Notes: a model not told the origin generated them from the letters alone. A stretch of 64,000 bases of DNA from Saccharopolyspora kobensis (GCF_900108315.1 NZ_FNVB01000002.1:992001-1056000), one strand, 5' to 3'. Shown: positions 37,521-47,181, counted from the first letter of the stretch. Program-made: numbers and translations.

Positions 37521-38834
37521 ATGATCATTCCTTCCGAACGCGCGTCTTCTGCGGCAACGCCCGAGCCGAAGAACATCTTCGTGCTGGGGATGGACGAACT
37601 GAACCTGGACAGCCTTCGACGGCTACCGGGGCTGGAGGGATGCAGGTTCCACTCCTTGCTCGACTTCGACGAGCTGGTCGGCCGGAACCCGGCCGGCTTC
37701 ACCGAACTGCTCTCCCGCGCGCAACGACAGCTGGAGCGCTTCGACGGCGAGATCGATGCGATCACCGGCTACTGGGACTTCCCGGTGAGCTCGTTGGTGC
37801 CGATCCTGTGCGAACGGTTCGACCTGCCCTCCCCACCGCTGGAGGCGGTGGTCAAGTGCGAGCACAAGTACTGGAGTCGGCTCGAGCAGCAGAAGGTCAC
37901 CAGCGCCCACCCGGGGTTCGGACTGGTCGACCTGGAGAACAACCCGACGTTGCCCGTCGGGCTCGGCTTTCCCGCGTGGCTGAAACCCGTCAAGTCGTTC
38001 TCCTCCGACCTCGCCTACAAGGTCACCGGCAGCGCGGAGTTCGACGACGCCGTGACCAACATCAGGCAGGGCATCGGCAAGGTCGGCGAACCCTTCGAAG
38101 AGCTGCTGGACCACCTGGATCTCCCTCCGGAGATCGCCGAGGCCGGCGGCCAGGCGTGTCTCGCGGAGGAAGCCGTGACGGGCCGCCAGGTGACCGTGGA
38201 GGGCTACAGCGCTCACGGGGAGGTGCGCGCCTACGGCGTCGTCGACTCGATCAACTACGAGGGAACGTCGAGCTTCCTGCGCTACCAGTACCCCTCGAAC
38301 GTGCCTGAAGCCGTGCGGCTCCGGCTGGAGGACATCTCCGTGAGGCTGATCGAGCAGATCGGCCTGACGCCGAGCACGTTCAACATCGAGTACTTCTGGG
38401 ATCCCGACACCGACGCCATCAACATCATCGAGGTGAACCCGAGGCTGTCCCAGTCGCACGCCCGGCTGTTCGATGCCGTCGACGGGGCCCCCAACCTCCA
38501 GTGCATGGTCCACCTGGCGCTCGGGGAGCACCCTCGACTGCCCCGCGGACGGGGCGAGCACCGCGTGGCGGCCAAGTGGTTCCTCCGCCGGTTCACCGAC
38601 GGCGTCGTCCGCCGGGTTCCCGGCGAGGAGGAGATCGCGGAGATCGAGCGCGACCTGCCCGGCGTCACCGTCCAGGTCATCCCCGGCCAGGGCGAGCGGC
38701 TCTCCGACCTGCCGGGTCAGGACAGCTACAGCTACGAACTCGCGGACATCTTCATCGGCGCCGACGACGAAGCAGAGCTCAACGAGCGCTACCAGCGCTG
38801 CGTCGACGCCCTGCACTTCGAATTCGACGAATAG
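37521..38834 (+). CDS. ATP-grasp ligase
   Basis: A 437-residue protein with the ATP-grasp fold: an N-terminal pre-ATP-grasp domain, a lysine-containing segment (LKPVKSFSSD) that contacts ATP, and the metal-binding IIEVNPRLSQSHARLFDAV region. Such enzymes join a carboxylic acid to an amine, thiol or other nucleophile. The product is unknown. ATG 37521 is directly after AAAGGAG, a short spacing. Probably co-transcribed with the upstream hydrolase. Confidence 0.82.
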   Translation: MIIPSERASSAATPEPKNIFVLGMDELNLDSLRRLPGLEGCRFHSLLDFDELVGRNPAGFTELLSRAQRQLERFDGEIDAITGYWDFPVSSLVPILCERFDLPSPPLEAVVKCEHKYWSRLEQQKVTSAHPGFGLVDLENNPTLPVGLGFPAWLKPVKSFSSDLAYKVTGSAEFDDAVTNIRQGIGKVGEPFEELLDHLDLPPEIAEAGGQACLAEEAVTGRQVTVEGYSAHGEVRAYGVVDSINYEGTSSFLRYQYPSNVPEAVRLRLEDISVRLIEQIGLTPSTFNIEYFWDPDTDAINIIEVNPRLSQSHARLFDAVDGAPNLQCMVHLALGEHPRLPRGRGEHRVAAKWFLRRFTDGVVRRVPGEEEIAEIERDLPGVTVQVIPGQGERLSDLPGQDSYSYELADIFIGADDEAELNERYQRCVDALHFEFDE

Positions 38835-38840
38835 GCGACA

Positions 38841-38876
38841 GCGGCGCTCGGCAGCGCGAGCCGCTCCGAGCGCCGC
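38841..38876. terminator. Bidirectional hairpin terminator
   Basis: A perfect 11-bp stem (GCGGCGCTCGG / CCGAGCGCCGC) with a 14-base loop fills the 47-base gap between the convergent ATP-grasp and CocE-type genes. Confidence 0.75.
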
Positions 38877-38881
38877 CCCCT

Positions 38882-40906
38882 TCACACGTGGTCACGCGGG
38901 ATGGATCGCTGCCAGTTCCGCGAGAAGATGCGCCGCCCGTCCTCGTAGGCGTCGAGCTCGGCGTGCAGGTGGAACTCCTCCGCGTCGCAGGTGAGCACGG
39001 TGCGGGTGACCGTCTCCACCTGCCAACCGTCGCGGGCGAATCGCAGCGTCCACTCGGCCTGGCCGCTCACGGAGCCGAAGTCGTCGCCGACCCAGCCGTA
39101 GCGCTCGTAGCACCGGCGAGCGATCTCCAGCCCGAGGCCCTCCAACCGGATCACACCCGCATCGCCGACCACTTCGAGCGCGGACACGTAATCGGCGAGG
39201 TTCCGCGACACCTGCCAGCGCTCCTCCCCCGGCCGCAACTGGGTCTGGAGCACCGGCGGAGCGCCTTCGGGCTCGCCGAAGGGCACGGCCGGGAGACGAT
39301 CCGGCGCGGAGTTCGGCCGCACCGGCAGGCCGACCGAACTCAGTCCGCTGTAGACGCTCATGCACACCGGTTCCGGCGGCGGCCACGCCAGCGGCCAGTA
39401 CGAAGTCGACAACGCCAGCCGGATCTTGTGCCCCCGAGGGAAGGCCTGCGCGCACGCATTGAGCTCAACCCTGACGCGGTAGCGCCGTCCCGGTTCGAGG
39501 GTGCGCGGCGACTCGTGGCCATCTCGGTGCGTGAGGTTCAGCAGGCCGTACGTCACGCGCGTGGCCCGACCGTCCGGTGCCACGTCCGAAAGCCGCGCCG
39601 CGACCATCGCCACCGGCTTGTCCACCTCGAATTCCAGGTCGACCGACGGCGAACCGAGGATCTCGCAACGCTCCTGCAGCGGAGCGCTGTCGAAGACCAG
39701 CGAGCCGCCGTCCTCCTCCCGCTGGTCGTACGGAAGATCCGGTGGTGTGTTGTAGGAGCACCACTTGCCCGCGTACTGGCCCACCGACAGCGGCGACATC
39801 ACGTTGAGCGGGCGCACCGGCACATCGCGACCAGCGGGCTCCAGCGCGTTCAATCCCAAAGGGCATTGCTGCACGTGCACGTCCGGCGACGGCCACGTGG
39901 TTTCGCCGACCCAACGCCCCGGCCGCTCTTCGTAGGACGTGGACGGCGGGACGCTGTCCTGCATCCACACGTTGAGCATCGGCCCGTCCATCACGCCGTT
40001 GTCGATGCCCTTGAGCCACCGGTCCCACCAACGCACGAGCTGCTGCAGGAATCCGATCGCGGGCCCTGGCTGGCCGAGGTGCGGATAGGTGTGGGACCAC
40101 GGTCCGACAAGTCCTTTTCGGGGTGCGTCGAGGGATTCCATCAACCGGAACACCGTGTTGGTGTAGCCGTCCGCCCATCCGCTCACCGCGAGCACCGGGC
40201 ATTCGACCGCCGAGTAGTCCTCGCAGACGGAGCCGTGCCGCCAGTACTCGTCGCGAGTGGGGTGGCGCAGCCACTCGTCGAGCCACAACCCGCTGCCATC
40301 CAGCCGGTCCAGCCACATCTTGCGCCACGACTCACCGACCAGCTCCGGGTCGGGAGGGCACGAGTTGTACGCGAACATCGTCGAGGCCCACGAGAGGTTG
40401 TCGCCGAGCAGGCAACCGCCCATGTAGTGGACATCATCGGCGTACCGGTCGTCGGAGGAGCACACGGTGGCGATCGCCCGGAGCTCTTCAGGGCGTCGAG
40501 CGGCGAGCTGGAGGGCGTTGAACCCGCCCCAGGAAATCCCCATCATGCCGACTCGTCCGTCGCACCAGGGCTGTTCTGCCAGCCACTTGAGCACGTCTTC
40601 CCCGTCGAGCAGCTCCTGTTCCAGGTACTCGTCGGTGAGCACGCCTTCCGATTCGCCGCTGCCCCGCAGGTCCACCCGCGCGCACGCATAGCCGTGCCCT
40701 GCGATGTAAGGATGGTGAATCGAGTCGCGGGGAGCGGTGAAATCCCCTTTTCGGTAGGGAATGAATTCCAGCACTGCTGGGACCGGCGACTCCTCGGAAC
40801 CGACCGGGCGCCAAATCCTCGCCCCCAACCGGGTGCCGTCCGACAGGGGCACCCAGACGTGCTCCTCTTCCGCGACGGTATGCGGCAGGTCGGTCACCGT
40901 CCTCAT
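38882..40906 (-). CDS. CocE/NonD-family hydrolase (X-Pro dipeptidyl-peptidase-like)
   Basis: A 674-residue serine hydrolase of the CocE/S15 family. The N-terminal alpha/beta-hydrolase domain has the nucleophile motif GISWGG (S125), and a later GPWSHTYPH supplies the histidine. The last 230 residues form the jelly-roll domain of the family. Members cleave esters or proline peptides. No signal peptide is seen. ATG 40906 begins with MRTVTDLP. Confidence 0.88.
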   Translation of the reverse strand: MRTVTDLPHTVAEEEHVWVPLSDGTRLGARIWRPVGSEESPVPAVLEFIPYRKGDFTAPRDSIHHPYIAGHGYACARVDLRGSGESEGVLTDEYLEQELLDGEDVLKWLAEQPWCDGRVGMMGISWGGFNALQLAARRPEELRAIATVCSSDDRYADDVHYMGGCLLGDNLSWASTMFAYNSCPPDPELVGESWRKMWLDRLDGSGLWLDEWLRHPTRDEYWRHGSVCEDYSAVECPVLAVSGWADGYTNTVFRLMESLDAPRKGLVGPWSHTYPHLGQPGPAIGFLQQLVRWWDRWLKGIDNGVMDGPMLNVWMQDSVPPSTSYEERPGRWVGETTWPSPDVHVQQCPLGLNALEPAGRDVPVRPLNVMSPLSVGQYAGKWCSYNTPPDLPYDQREEDGGSLVFDSAPLQERCEILGSPSVDLEFEVDKPVAMVAARLSDVAPDGRATRVTYGLLNLTHRDGHESPRTLEPGRRYRVRVELNACAQAFPRGHKIRLALSTSYWPLAWPPPEPVCMSVYSGLSSVGLPVRPNSAPDRLPAVPFGEPEGAPPVLQTQLRPGEERWQVSRNLADYVSALEVVGDAGVIRLEGLGLEIARRCYERYGWVGDDFGSVSGQAEWTLRFARDGWQVETVTRTVLTCDAEEFHLHAELDAYEDGRRIFSRNWQRSIPRDHV

Positions 40907-41198
40907 TAGTCACCCCAATTCGCCGCGCGATGGCGGTCCGGAAACATCTCCAGGTGCGCCCTACCCGATACCACCGGTGCAAAAACGAACTCGCGTGAAA
41001 CTGAGGAACACCGACCCGCTGGGCGAGTTCGCGCTGAGCCATGCGCAGGAAGAATCGGCTGTTCAGGGCCGACCGGCGACCCCGCAGCACGAGCTGAGCC
41101 CGCGCCGTTCCGGCCCTGCTGCGTACCAGCACCGGTGTTCGGGTACCCGGCGAGGAAAGCGGCTCCGGCCGTTCAACCACGTGAACGAGGGCGGTGCA

Positions 41199-41486
41199 AT
41201 GGCAGCTGAGGGCGTGACGGCGCTGCGGACTGCGGGCGGGGAGTACCGCGTCGAGGTGCGCCAAGCCGAAACGACCACGACCCACCGGGTGCTGTTCTCC
41301 CCGGAACTCCTCGACCAGCTCAACGTCGCGGCACCCGATGAGGAGCAGTTCGTGGTCGAGTCGGTCAGGTACCTGCTGGAGCGAGTACCGGCCGCGGCGC
41401 TGCCCCAGGAGATCGACCTGGACGGGCTCCCGCACGAGGACATCGGCTACCTGCCGCACGTCCGGCGGCGCATGGTTGTGGGCTGA
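41199..41486 (+). CDS. Small conserved hypothetical protein
   Basis: A 95-residue acidic protein with a beta-rich N-terminal half and the helical stretch SVRYLLERVPAAALPQEIDL. No known domain recognised. It precedes, by 47 bases, the DUF2267 fusion gene on the same strand. The 290 bases upstream of it hold nothing recognised. Confidence 0.6.
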   Translation: MAAEGVTALRTAGGEYRVEVRQAETTTTHRVLFSPELLDQLNVAAPDEEQFVVESVRYLLERVPAAALPQEIDLDGLPHEDIGYLPHVRRRMVVG

Positions 41487-41533
41487 ACCCGTCAGTGCGG
41501 CGAAAGCGGATCCAGAGGGAAAGGAGGCAGCCG

Positions 41534-42229
41534 ATGGTGAAGTACGACCGACTGCTCGACGACATCGGCAGCAGGACCGGTCTCGGTGCCGGTGAAGCGC
41601 GTGCCGCCGCCGAGGTGACCGTGACCGCGCTCGCCCACGTGCTCGACGAGTCGCAACGGGCAGTGCTGCTGGCGGAGCTGCCGGCGGAGCTGGCCAAGGA
41701 CACCTCCGGCGAGACCGCGCAAGACCCGTCCGAGCCGGCCGACTTCGTGCAGCGGCTCGCGCTGCTGGGGCGCCGACCGCCGGAGGAGGCCCGCTACCGG
41801 GCGCAGGCGGTTCTCTCGTCGATCGCCGGCCAGGACCCGGAGCTGGTCGAACAGCTCGATCTGCCCGAGGACGTGCGCGCGCTCACGCGACCGCTGGACG
41901 CCGGGGGTGGCGTGACGGGCCCGACCGGTCACCAGCCGCGCCTCACCGATGAGGAGCTTCGCCAGGAGCTGGAACGGCTGCCGCAGTGGTCCGGGGACAC
42001 CGACGGGATCTCCCGCGTCCTCGAGCTGCCACCGGAGAACCTGGACGCGGTGCTGGATCGTCTCGACGGCTTGCGCCGCAGGTCCGGGCGCGGACCGGAC
42101 ATCGACCGCAAGGGCGGCACCGCCGTGCTCACCTTGCGAACCAAGGCAGTGGGCGGGGTCACCCGGCTGGACGTCGATCTCGCTCACCGCGTCGACGAGG
42201 AGATCCAACGAGCCGGCGCTGGGATCTAG
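41534..42229 (+). CDS. DUF2267 / pterin dehydratase-like fusion protein
   Basis: A 231-residue two-domain protein. Residues 1-130 are a helical DUF2267 domain. Residues about 138-228 resemble pterin-4a-carbinolamine dehydratase (LTDEELRQELERLPQWSG at its start), but the histidine pair needed for catalysis is not visible, so this half is likely structural or ligand-binding. ATG 41534 follows GGAGG. Confidence 0.7.
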   Translation: MVKYDRLLDDIGSRTGLGAGEARAAAEVTVTALAHVLDESQRAVLLAELPAELAKDTSGETAQDPSEPADFVQRLALLGRRPPEEARYRAQAVLSSIAGQDPELVEQLDLPEDVRALTRPLDAGGGVTGPTGHQPRLTDEELRQELERLPQWSGDTDGISRVLELPPENLDAVLDRLDGLRRRSGRGPDIDRKGGTAVLTLRTKAVGGVTRLDVDLAHRVDEEIQRAGAGI

Positions 42230-42263
42230 CGGGCGGAGCTTGCTCGGCCGGGTGCGTGCGGTG

Positions 42264-43295
42264 CTAGGTGGCTTGCTCCCCCGTCGCGGTCAGCTCGACG
42301 AGGTCCGCGGCGGCCAAGCGGACTTCAGTCACCAGCGCGGCGACCGGATGGGACAGACCGGTGGTCTCCAGGCGTGCCAGGCGTTCGGCGAGATCGTGCG
42401 CTCGGCGGCGATGTTCAGCCGAAGCGGGTGACTCGGCGAGGATCTCGACCGCCTCGGCCAACTCCGCGATCGACCGGGACGTCCACGACGGAACTTCGTC
42501 GTGCTGCCGCAGAACTTCCTGGGTGAGCCGGACGATCAGCACCACGCTCGCGTGCAAGGAGTCGAGTCCGCTGAGCCGGAGGTCGAGCTGTCGTGCTCGG
42601 CGCCGCTCCCGGCGACCGCGCAACGTCCGCAACGCGATCTCCCTGGTCGCCGACCGCGCCGCGTCGAACGCGGCCACGTCCTTGTGAGCCTCCCGCACGA
42701 TGTTCGCGGTGTCCTCGGCCGCATCGAGGTCCGAATCGGCGAGCGCCCGGGCGGCGCCGCGCAGCGCCCTCGCGGCCGGGGTCAACACGGTGCGGGCGGC
42801 GTCGCTGAGCATGGCCATCGGTGACGGCGTGACCAGCACCTGGCTGACCAGCAGCGCGAGCGCGCCTCCGATCAGCGCCCCGAACAGGCGGCTGAACCCG
42901 CTCTCGGGAGTGTGCACGCCGACCACCAGCAGCGCGGCGATCCCGGCCTGCAGGATCGGCAACGGGTTGGTGCTGAACGCGGAGGCGAGGAACATCGCCA
43001 CCGCGGTCGCCACCCCGATCTCGACCGGACCCGCCCCGGTGTGGCGGACCAGCACCTCACCGACCGCGACACCGACGAGAACCCCGCTGAGCATGCGAAA
43101 CGCCCGGCGCCCCCGGGCACCGGGCTCGTCGATGAGGCTGACCACGGCCGCGATCGGCGCGAAGATCGGCGCCGGCTGACCCAGCAGGAGCTGGGCGAGC
43201 CACCACGCCACGCCTGCCGTCACCGCCGCCAGCAGCACCCGCACGGTGGTGTGGCGCACGCGCCGGCCGACCGCCCGCAGCACTGATCCCACCAT
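42264..43295 (-). CDS. FUSC-family membrane protein (aromatic-acid-exporter-like)
   Basis: A 343-residue protein. Residues 1-180 contain about six membrane helices with the FAPIAAVV and FGALIGGALALLVSQ motifs of FUSC/YeeA-like exporters, and the rest is a long helical cytoplasmic domain. It may export organic acids under stress. ATG 43295 is the first start inside the similarity. Confidence 0.78.
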   Translation of the reverse strand: MVGSVLRAVGRRVRHTTVRVLLAAVTAGVAWWLAQLLLGQPAPIFAPIAAVVSLIDEPGARGRRAFRMLSGVLVGVAVGEVLVRHTGAGPVEIGVATAVAMFLASAFSTNPLPILQAGIAALLVVGVHTPESGFSRLFGALIGGALALLVSQVLVTPSPMAMLSDAARTVLTPAARALRGAARALADSDLDAAEDTANIVREAHKDVAAFDAARSATREIALRTLRGRRERRRARQLDLRLSGLDSLHASVVLIVRLTQEVLRQHDEVPSWTSRSIAELAEAVEILAESPASAEHRRRAHDLAERLARLETTGLSHPVAALVTEVRLAAADLVELTATGEQAT

Positions 43296-43382
43296 CGACC
43301 GCCCCCGGCTGTCGGCTAGTCCTCGTTCAGGATGCCCGGTCGCGGAGCCCTCGACCCGGTGAGCCGACAGCGGCGATGCGGT

Positions 43383-43406
43383 GTTCCGCGCCCGAACCCC
43401 GGGTAT
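43383..43406 (+). promoter_or_regulatory. Sigma-B-like promoter
   Basis: GTTC (43383) and a perfect GGGTAT (43401) with 14 bases between them, 36 bases before the SDR start. This is the best-placed of the sigma-B-like sites in the region. Confidence 0.5.
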
Positions 43407-43441
43407 GGGGGTAACGAGATGTCTCGGCTTTGGAGGCGGTG

Positions 43442-44281
43442 ATGGGCCTACCCCCGCAGCAACAAGAACCACCCGGCGTGACGGGCCGGATGAACCCGGT
43501 GCCGGATCACGGCGAAACCAGCTACGTCGGCTCCGGGCGGCTGACCGGCAAGGCCACCGTGATCACCGGCGGCGACAGCGGCATCGGCCGGGCCGTGGCG
43601 ATCGCCTACGCCCGGGAGGGCGCCGACGTGCTCCTGTCCTACCTCGACGAGCACGAGGACGCCGAGTCCACCGCGCGCTTGGTCGAGGAAGCGGGCCGCA
43701 AGGCGGTGCTGGTGCCCGGCGACCTCAGCGATCCCGCGCACTGCCGCGGCATCATCGACCGCGCCGTCGACGCCTTCGGCCGGATCGATGTGCTGGTCAA
43801 CAACGCGGCGTTCCAGATGACGCGCGAGCGGCTCGAAGACGTCCCGGACCAGGAGTGGGACTACACCCTGGCGGTCAACCTCAGCGCGATGTTCCACCTG
43901 TGCAAGGCCGCGCTGCCGCACATGGGGCCGGGTTCCTCGATCATCAACTCGACCTCGGTGAACTCCGACATGCCGCCGCCGTCACTGCTGGCCTACGACA
44001 CCACCAAAGCCGGTATCGCCAACTTCACCGCCGGGCTCGCGCGGCTCTACGGCCCGCGGGGCATCCGCGCGAACAGCGTCGCCCCCGGACCGATCTGGAC
44101 CCCGCTGATTCCCGCGACGATGCCCTCCGAGCAGGTCGAGCACTTCGGCGAGGACGTCCCCATGCGGCGTCCCGGGCAACCCGCCGAGCTCGCAGGCACC
44201 TACGTCATGCTCGCCGCCGACGAGTCCAGCTACGTCTCCGGCGCCCGCATCGCGGTCACCGGCGGGGTGCCGATCCTATGA
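43442..44281 (+). CDS. Short-chain dehydrogenase, general-stress type
   Basis: A 279-residue SDR of the YhdF/YdaD type, with a 40-residue N-terminal extension before the cofactor motif TGGDSGIG. NNAA and YDTTK (YxxxK) are present. Family members are general stress proteins in Bacillus. ATG 43442 follows GGAGG. It overlaps the isomerase gene by four bases. Confidence 0.85.
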   Translation: MGLPPQQQEPPGVTGRMNPVPDHGETSYVGSGRLTGKATVITGGDSGIGRAVAIAYAREGADVLLSYLDEHEDAESTARLVEEAGRKAVLVPGDLSDPAHCRGIIDRAVDAFGRIDVLVNNAAFQMTRERLEDVPDQEWDYTLAVNLSAMFHLCKAALPHMGPGSSIINSTSVNSDMPPPSLLAYDTTKAGIANFTAGLARLYGPRGIRANSVAPGPIWTPLIPATMPSEQVEHFGEDVPMRRPGQPAELAGTYVMLAADESSYVSGARIAVTGGVPIL

Positions 44282-45450
44282 GGACGCACTGGTACCCGCT
44301 GCGGCTGTCCACGCCGATCGCCGCCCACGTCTTCGGTGGGCGGGCCATCGCCGATCGGCTCGGCCGCCGCGGGCTGCCAGGCGGTCGCATCGCCGAGACC
44401 TGGGAAGTCAGCGACGTCGAGGGCAGCGGGTGCACGGTTCTCGACGGCCCGCTGGCGGGCCGGACGCTGCGGGAGCTCACTCGAGAGCACCCCGAGGAAC
44501 TGGTCGGTGGAGGCTGGCGCGGAGACGTCTTCCCGCTGCTGACGAAGTTCATCGATGCGACCGGCATGCTGCCGGTGCACCTGCACGCCGACGACGCCAC
44601 CGCGCAGCGTCTCGAAGGCCAGCCCAACGGAAAGACCGAGGCCTGGCACGTCCTCGAAGCCGTCCCGGGCGCCACGGCCTACATCGGCGTCCGGAGAGGC
44701 GTGGACCGCGACACCTTGCGCGATGCGCTGCTGGACGAGGACTTCGACTCGGTGATGCGCACGCTGCCCGTCCGGCCCGGCGACACCATCTACATCCCGG
44801 GCGGGACGCTGCACAGCTTCGGGCCGAGCACGGTGATCTACGAGATCGAGCAGACCTCGAACATCCAGCAGCACGCCATGCCCTGGAACATGGAAGACGG
44901 CTCCGCTGTCGAACCGGATCAGCGCCGGGCCAACATCGAACGCCTCCTCGACGAGTGGGAACCGCACGCGCGCCCCCACCCGACACCGGGCCTGCGCCTA
45001 CCGCTGACCACGGACTCCGACCGGCTCCTGTGCTGCGCCGGACCGTACTTCGCCCTGGAGCGCTGGCGTCTCGCCGCCCGCACCTCGTTGGAGCACGTTG
45101 TCGACCGCGCGTTGATCCTGAGCAACGCCGGCGCACCGACCCGACTGGAAACACCGGACTGGGCGGGCGAACTCGGCCCGGCCGAAACCCTGCTGCTGCC
45201 CGCGGTCCTGGGCCGCATCGTCCTCACCGGCCCGGCCGACCTCCTGGTCGGCTACCTGCCCGACCACGACCGCGACATCCGGCAGCCGCTGCTCGCCGCT
45301 GGATACGCACCGGAAGTCATCGCCGCCCTCGGCGGCGGCCAGGAGGGTGCCGGACCCGGCACATCGATCCCGGCGCGCGTTCCTCCCGGAACGCCGGGGC
45401 CGGGCGTCAGAAGTGCGTTCCGCCGTCGACGCGGATCTCGGTGCCCGTGA
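44278..45450 (+). CDS. manA: Mannose-6-phosphate isomerase, class I-like
   Basis: A 390-residue cupin enzyme with the zinc-site motifs LPVHLHADDATAQR, GKTEAWHVL and IPGGTLHSFG. It should interconvert mannose 6-phosphate and fructose 6-phosphate or a close analogue. Its ATG overlaps the SDR stop (ATGA). The last 14 codons overlap the 3' end of the convergent SDR gene, so the C-terminal tail is unusual and may be an overrun. Confidence 0.82.
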   Translation: MRTHWYPLRLSTPIAAHVFGGRAIADRLGRRGLPGGRIAETWEVSDVEGSGCTVLDGPLAGRTLRELTREHPEELVGGGWRGDVFPLLTKFIDATGMLPVHLHADDATAQRLEGQPNGKTEAWHVLEAVPGATAYIGVRRGVDRDTLRDALLDEDFDSVMRTLPVRPGDTIYIPGGTLHSFGPSTVIYEIEQTSNIQQHAMPWNMEDGSAVEPDQRRANIERLLDEWEPHARPHPTPGLRLPLTTDSDRLLCCAGPYFALERWRLAARTSLEHVVDRALILSNAGAPTRLETPDWAGELGPAETLLLPAVLGRIVLTGPADLLVGYLPDHDRDIRQPLLAAGYAPEVIAALGGGQEGAGPGTSIPARVPPGTPGPGVRSAFRRRRGSRCP

Positions 45451-46192
45451 TGAACCTGCCGTCCTCGGAGCCGAGCATGGCCACCACCGACGCGACGGTC
45501 TCCGGACCGGCGAATCCGTCGCCGATGGCCGGGCTCAGCTTCGCGAACAGGGACATGTCGGCGTCCTCGGGCAGGCCAGGCCCGACGCTGGTCCTGCTGG
45601 CGCCGCTGCCGTCGGTCATGCCCGACGAGATGGAGCCGGGTTGCACCGCGGTGAAGCGGATGCCGCGCTCGGCGTACTCACCGGCGAGGGCGTGCGTCAT
45701 GGACTGGATGCCGCCCTTGCTCGCCGCGTAGGCCGCCATGTACGGGTGCGCGAAGGCCGCCGAGGTCGAGCTGAAGTTGATCACGGCGGAGTCGTTGCCC
45801 GCCAGCAGCGCCGGGATGGCTTCGCGGATCACCAGGAAGGTGCCCACCAGGTTCACCGAGAGGATCTCCTGGAAGTCCGCGAGGGACACCTCGTGGCTGT
45901 GGGCGGACCGCAGGATTCCGGCCGCGTTGACCAGGACGTCCAGGCCACCGAGCGCGGAGACGGCCTTGGCGACGACGTCCTTGACCGATTCCTCGTCGGA
46001 GACGTCGAGCACGAGCGCGGTGAGCCGGCCGGCGTCCGCACCGGCCTTGTGCGCGGTGTCGGCCAGGCCCTGCTCGCTGATGTCCGCCGCCACGACGCGG
46101 CCGCCTTCAGCCAGCACGCGGAGCGCGGTCGCCTGTCCGATGCCCGAGCCCGCCCCGGTGATGAGTACTCGCCGGCGTTCGTAGCGCTTCAT
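45407..46192 (-). CDS. Short-chain dehydrogenase (steroid-cluster)
   Basis: A 261-residue classical SDR: TGAGSGIG, NAAG, a serine in FSSTS and YAASK. It is the last gene of a leftward run with the HsaC- and HsaA-like genes, so a hydroxysteroid or downstream alcohol is a likely substrate. ATG 46192 is preceded by GGAGTGGG; a GTG four codons upstream is weaker. Confidence 0.82.
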   Translation of the reverse strand: MKRYERRRVLITGAGSGIGQATALRVLAEGGRVVAADISEQGLADTAHKAGADAGRLTALVLDVSDEESVKDVVAKAVSALGGLDVLVNAAGILRSAHSHEVSLADFQEILSVNLVGTFLVIREAIPALLAGNDSAVINFSSTSAAFAHPYMAAYAASKGGIQSMTHALAGEYAERGIRFTAVQPGSISSGMTDGSGASRTSVGPGLPEDADMSLFAKLSPAIGDGFAGPETVASVVAMLGSEDGRFITGTEIRVDGGTHF

Positions 46193-46262
46193 GTCCCACT
46201 CCACGTCTTCGCTGTGCCGATCGGGCGCGGAGGAAGCCCTCCGCGCCGCGCCGCCGGGTGGA

Positions 46263-47153
46263 TCAGGCCCCGAAGTCCCACTTGTGGCCCCAGTAGCTGT
46301 CGGCGGTGATCTCCTCCGCCGTGTAGGAGTTCTGGTCGACCAGCATGCCGTCGCAGCCGACCTCGAGGTCCCAGCCGCCCGGGGTCCGGACGTAGAAGGA
46401 GACCATCTTGTCGTTGGTGTGGCGGCCCAGCGTGGAAGAGACGTGGAATCCGGCCTCCACCACCCGGTCCAGCGCGCGGCCGACCTGGTCGAGATCTTCC
46501 AGCTCCACCATGATGTGCACCAGGGCGGGCGCCTTGAGATCGGGTGAGGGCAGCAGCGCGAGGCTGTGGTGCCGAGCGTTCACGCCCATGAACCGGAGCC
46601 GCACGGGGCCGTGCTCCGGCGGGGCGGGCAGCCGGAAAGCACCGCGGGGCAGGAAACCGAGCGTTTCGGCGTAGAAGCGGTAGGCCTCGTCGAGGTCGCT
46701 GACCGGGACCACGACGTGGCCCAGGCCCAGCTGACCGGTGACGAAGCGGTTGTCGAACTTCGTCGCCACCGGGCTGTGGTCCAGCGCCGGGCCGTGGAAG
46801 ATCTCCAGCGGAGTGCCGCCAGGGGCTTCGAAGGCGATGCCCGCCTCCACCCTGCGGGTGTCGGCTTCCTCCGGCGTCAGCGGTTTCGGGGCGAGCCCGG
46901 CTGCTTCGACGGCGGACTGGACCCGTCGCAGGGCCAGGTGGTCGCGGACCTCCCAGCCCACCGCCTCCACCCTGTCCTCGTCGCCCGGGAGCACCACGAT
47001 CCGGCCGATCCGCTCGTCCAGGCGCAGGTAGAGCGCGTCCTCCTCCGGACCGCTGCCTTCGGCGAAACCGATGGTGTCGTGGGCGAACTCGCGCCAGGCT
47101 TCGAGATCGGTGGCGCGGACGCGGACGTAGCCCAACGAGCTGATGTCGGTCAT
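46263..47153 (-). CDS. hsaC: Extradiol ring-cleavage dioxygenase, HsaC/BphC-like
   Basis: A 296-residue type I extradiol dioxygenase of two vicinal-oxygen-chelate domains. The iron ligands are H146 (GLGHVVV), H213 (LVHIMV) and E264 (WDLEVG); the catalytic H196 and Y254 are also in place. In steroid breakdown HsaC opens the catechol ring A of 3,4-DHSA. It sits 28 bases after the HsaA-like monooxygenase on the same strand, the order found in known pathways. A BphC acting on another catechol cannot be excluded. Confidence 0.85.
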   Translation of the reverse strand: MTDISSLGYVRVRATDLEAWREFAHDTIGFAEGSGPEEDALYLRLDERIGRIVVLPGDEDRVEAVGWEVRDHLALRRVQSAVEAAGLAPKPLTPEEADTRRVEAGIAFEAPGGTPLEIFHGPALDHSPVATKFDNRFVTGQLGLGHVVVPVSDLDEAYRFYAETLGFLPRGAFRLPAPPEHGPVRLRFMGVNARHHSLALLPSPDLKAPALVHIMVELEDLDQVGRALDRVVEAGFHVSSTLGRHTNDKMVSFYVRTPGGWDLEVGCDGMLVDQNSYTAEEITADSYWGHKWDFGA

Positions 47154-47181
47154 GACTTCCTCTCCAGTGGTGGATCGCGGT

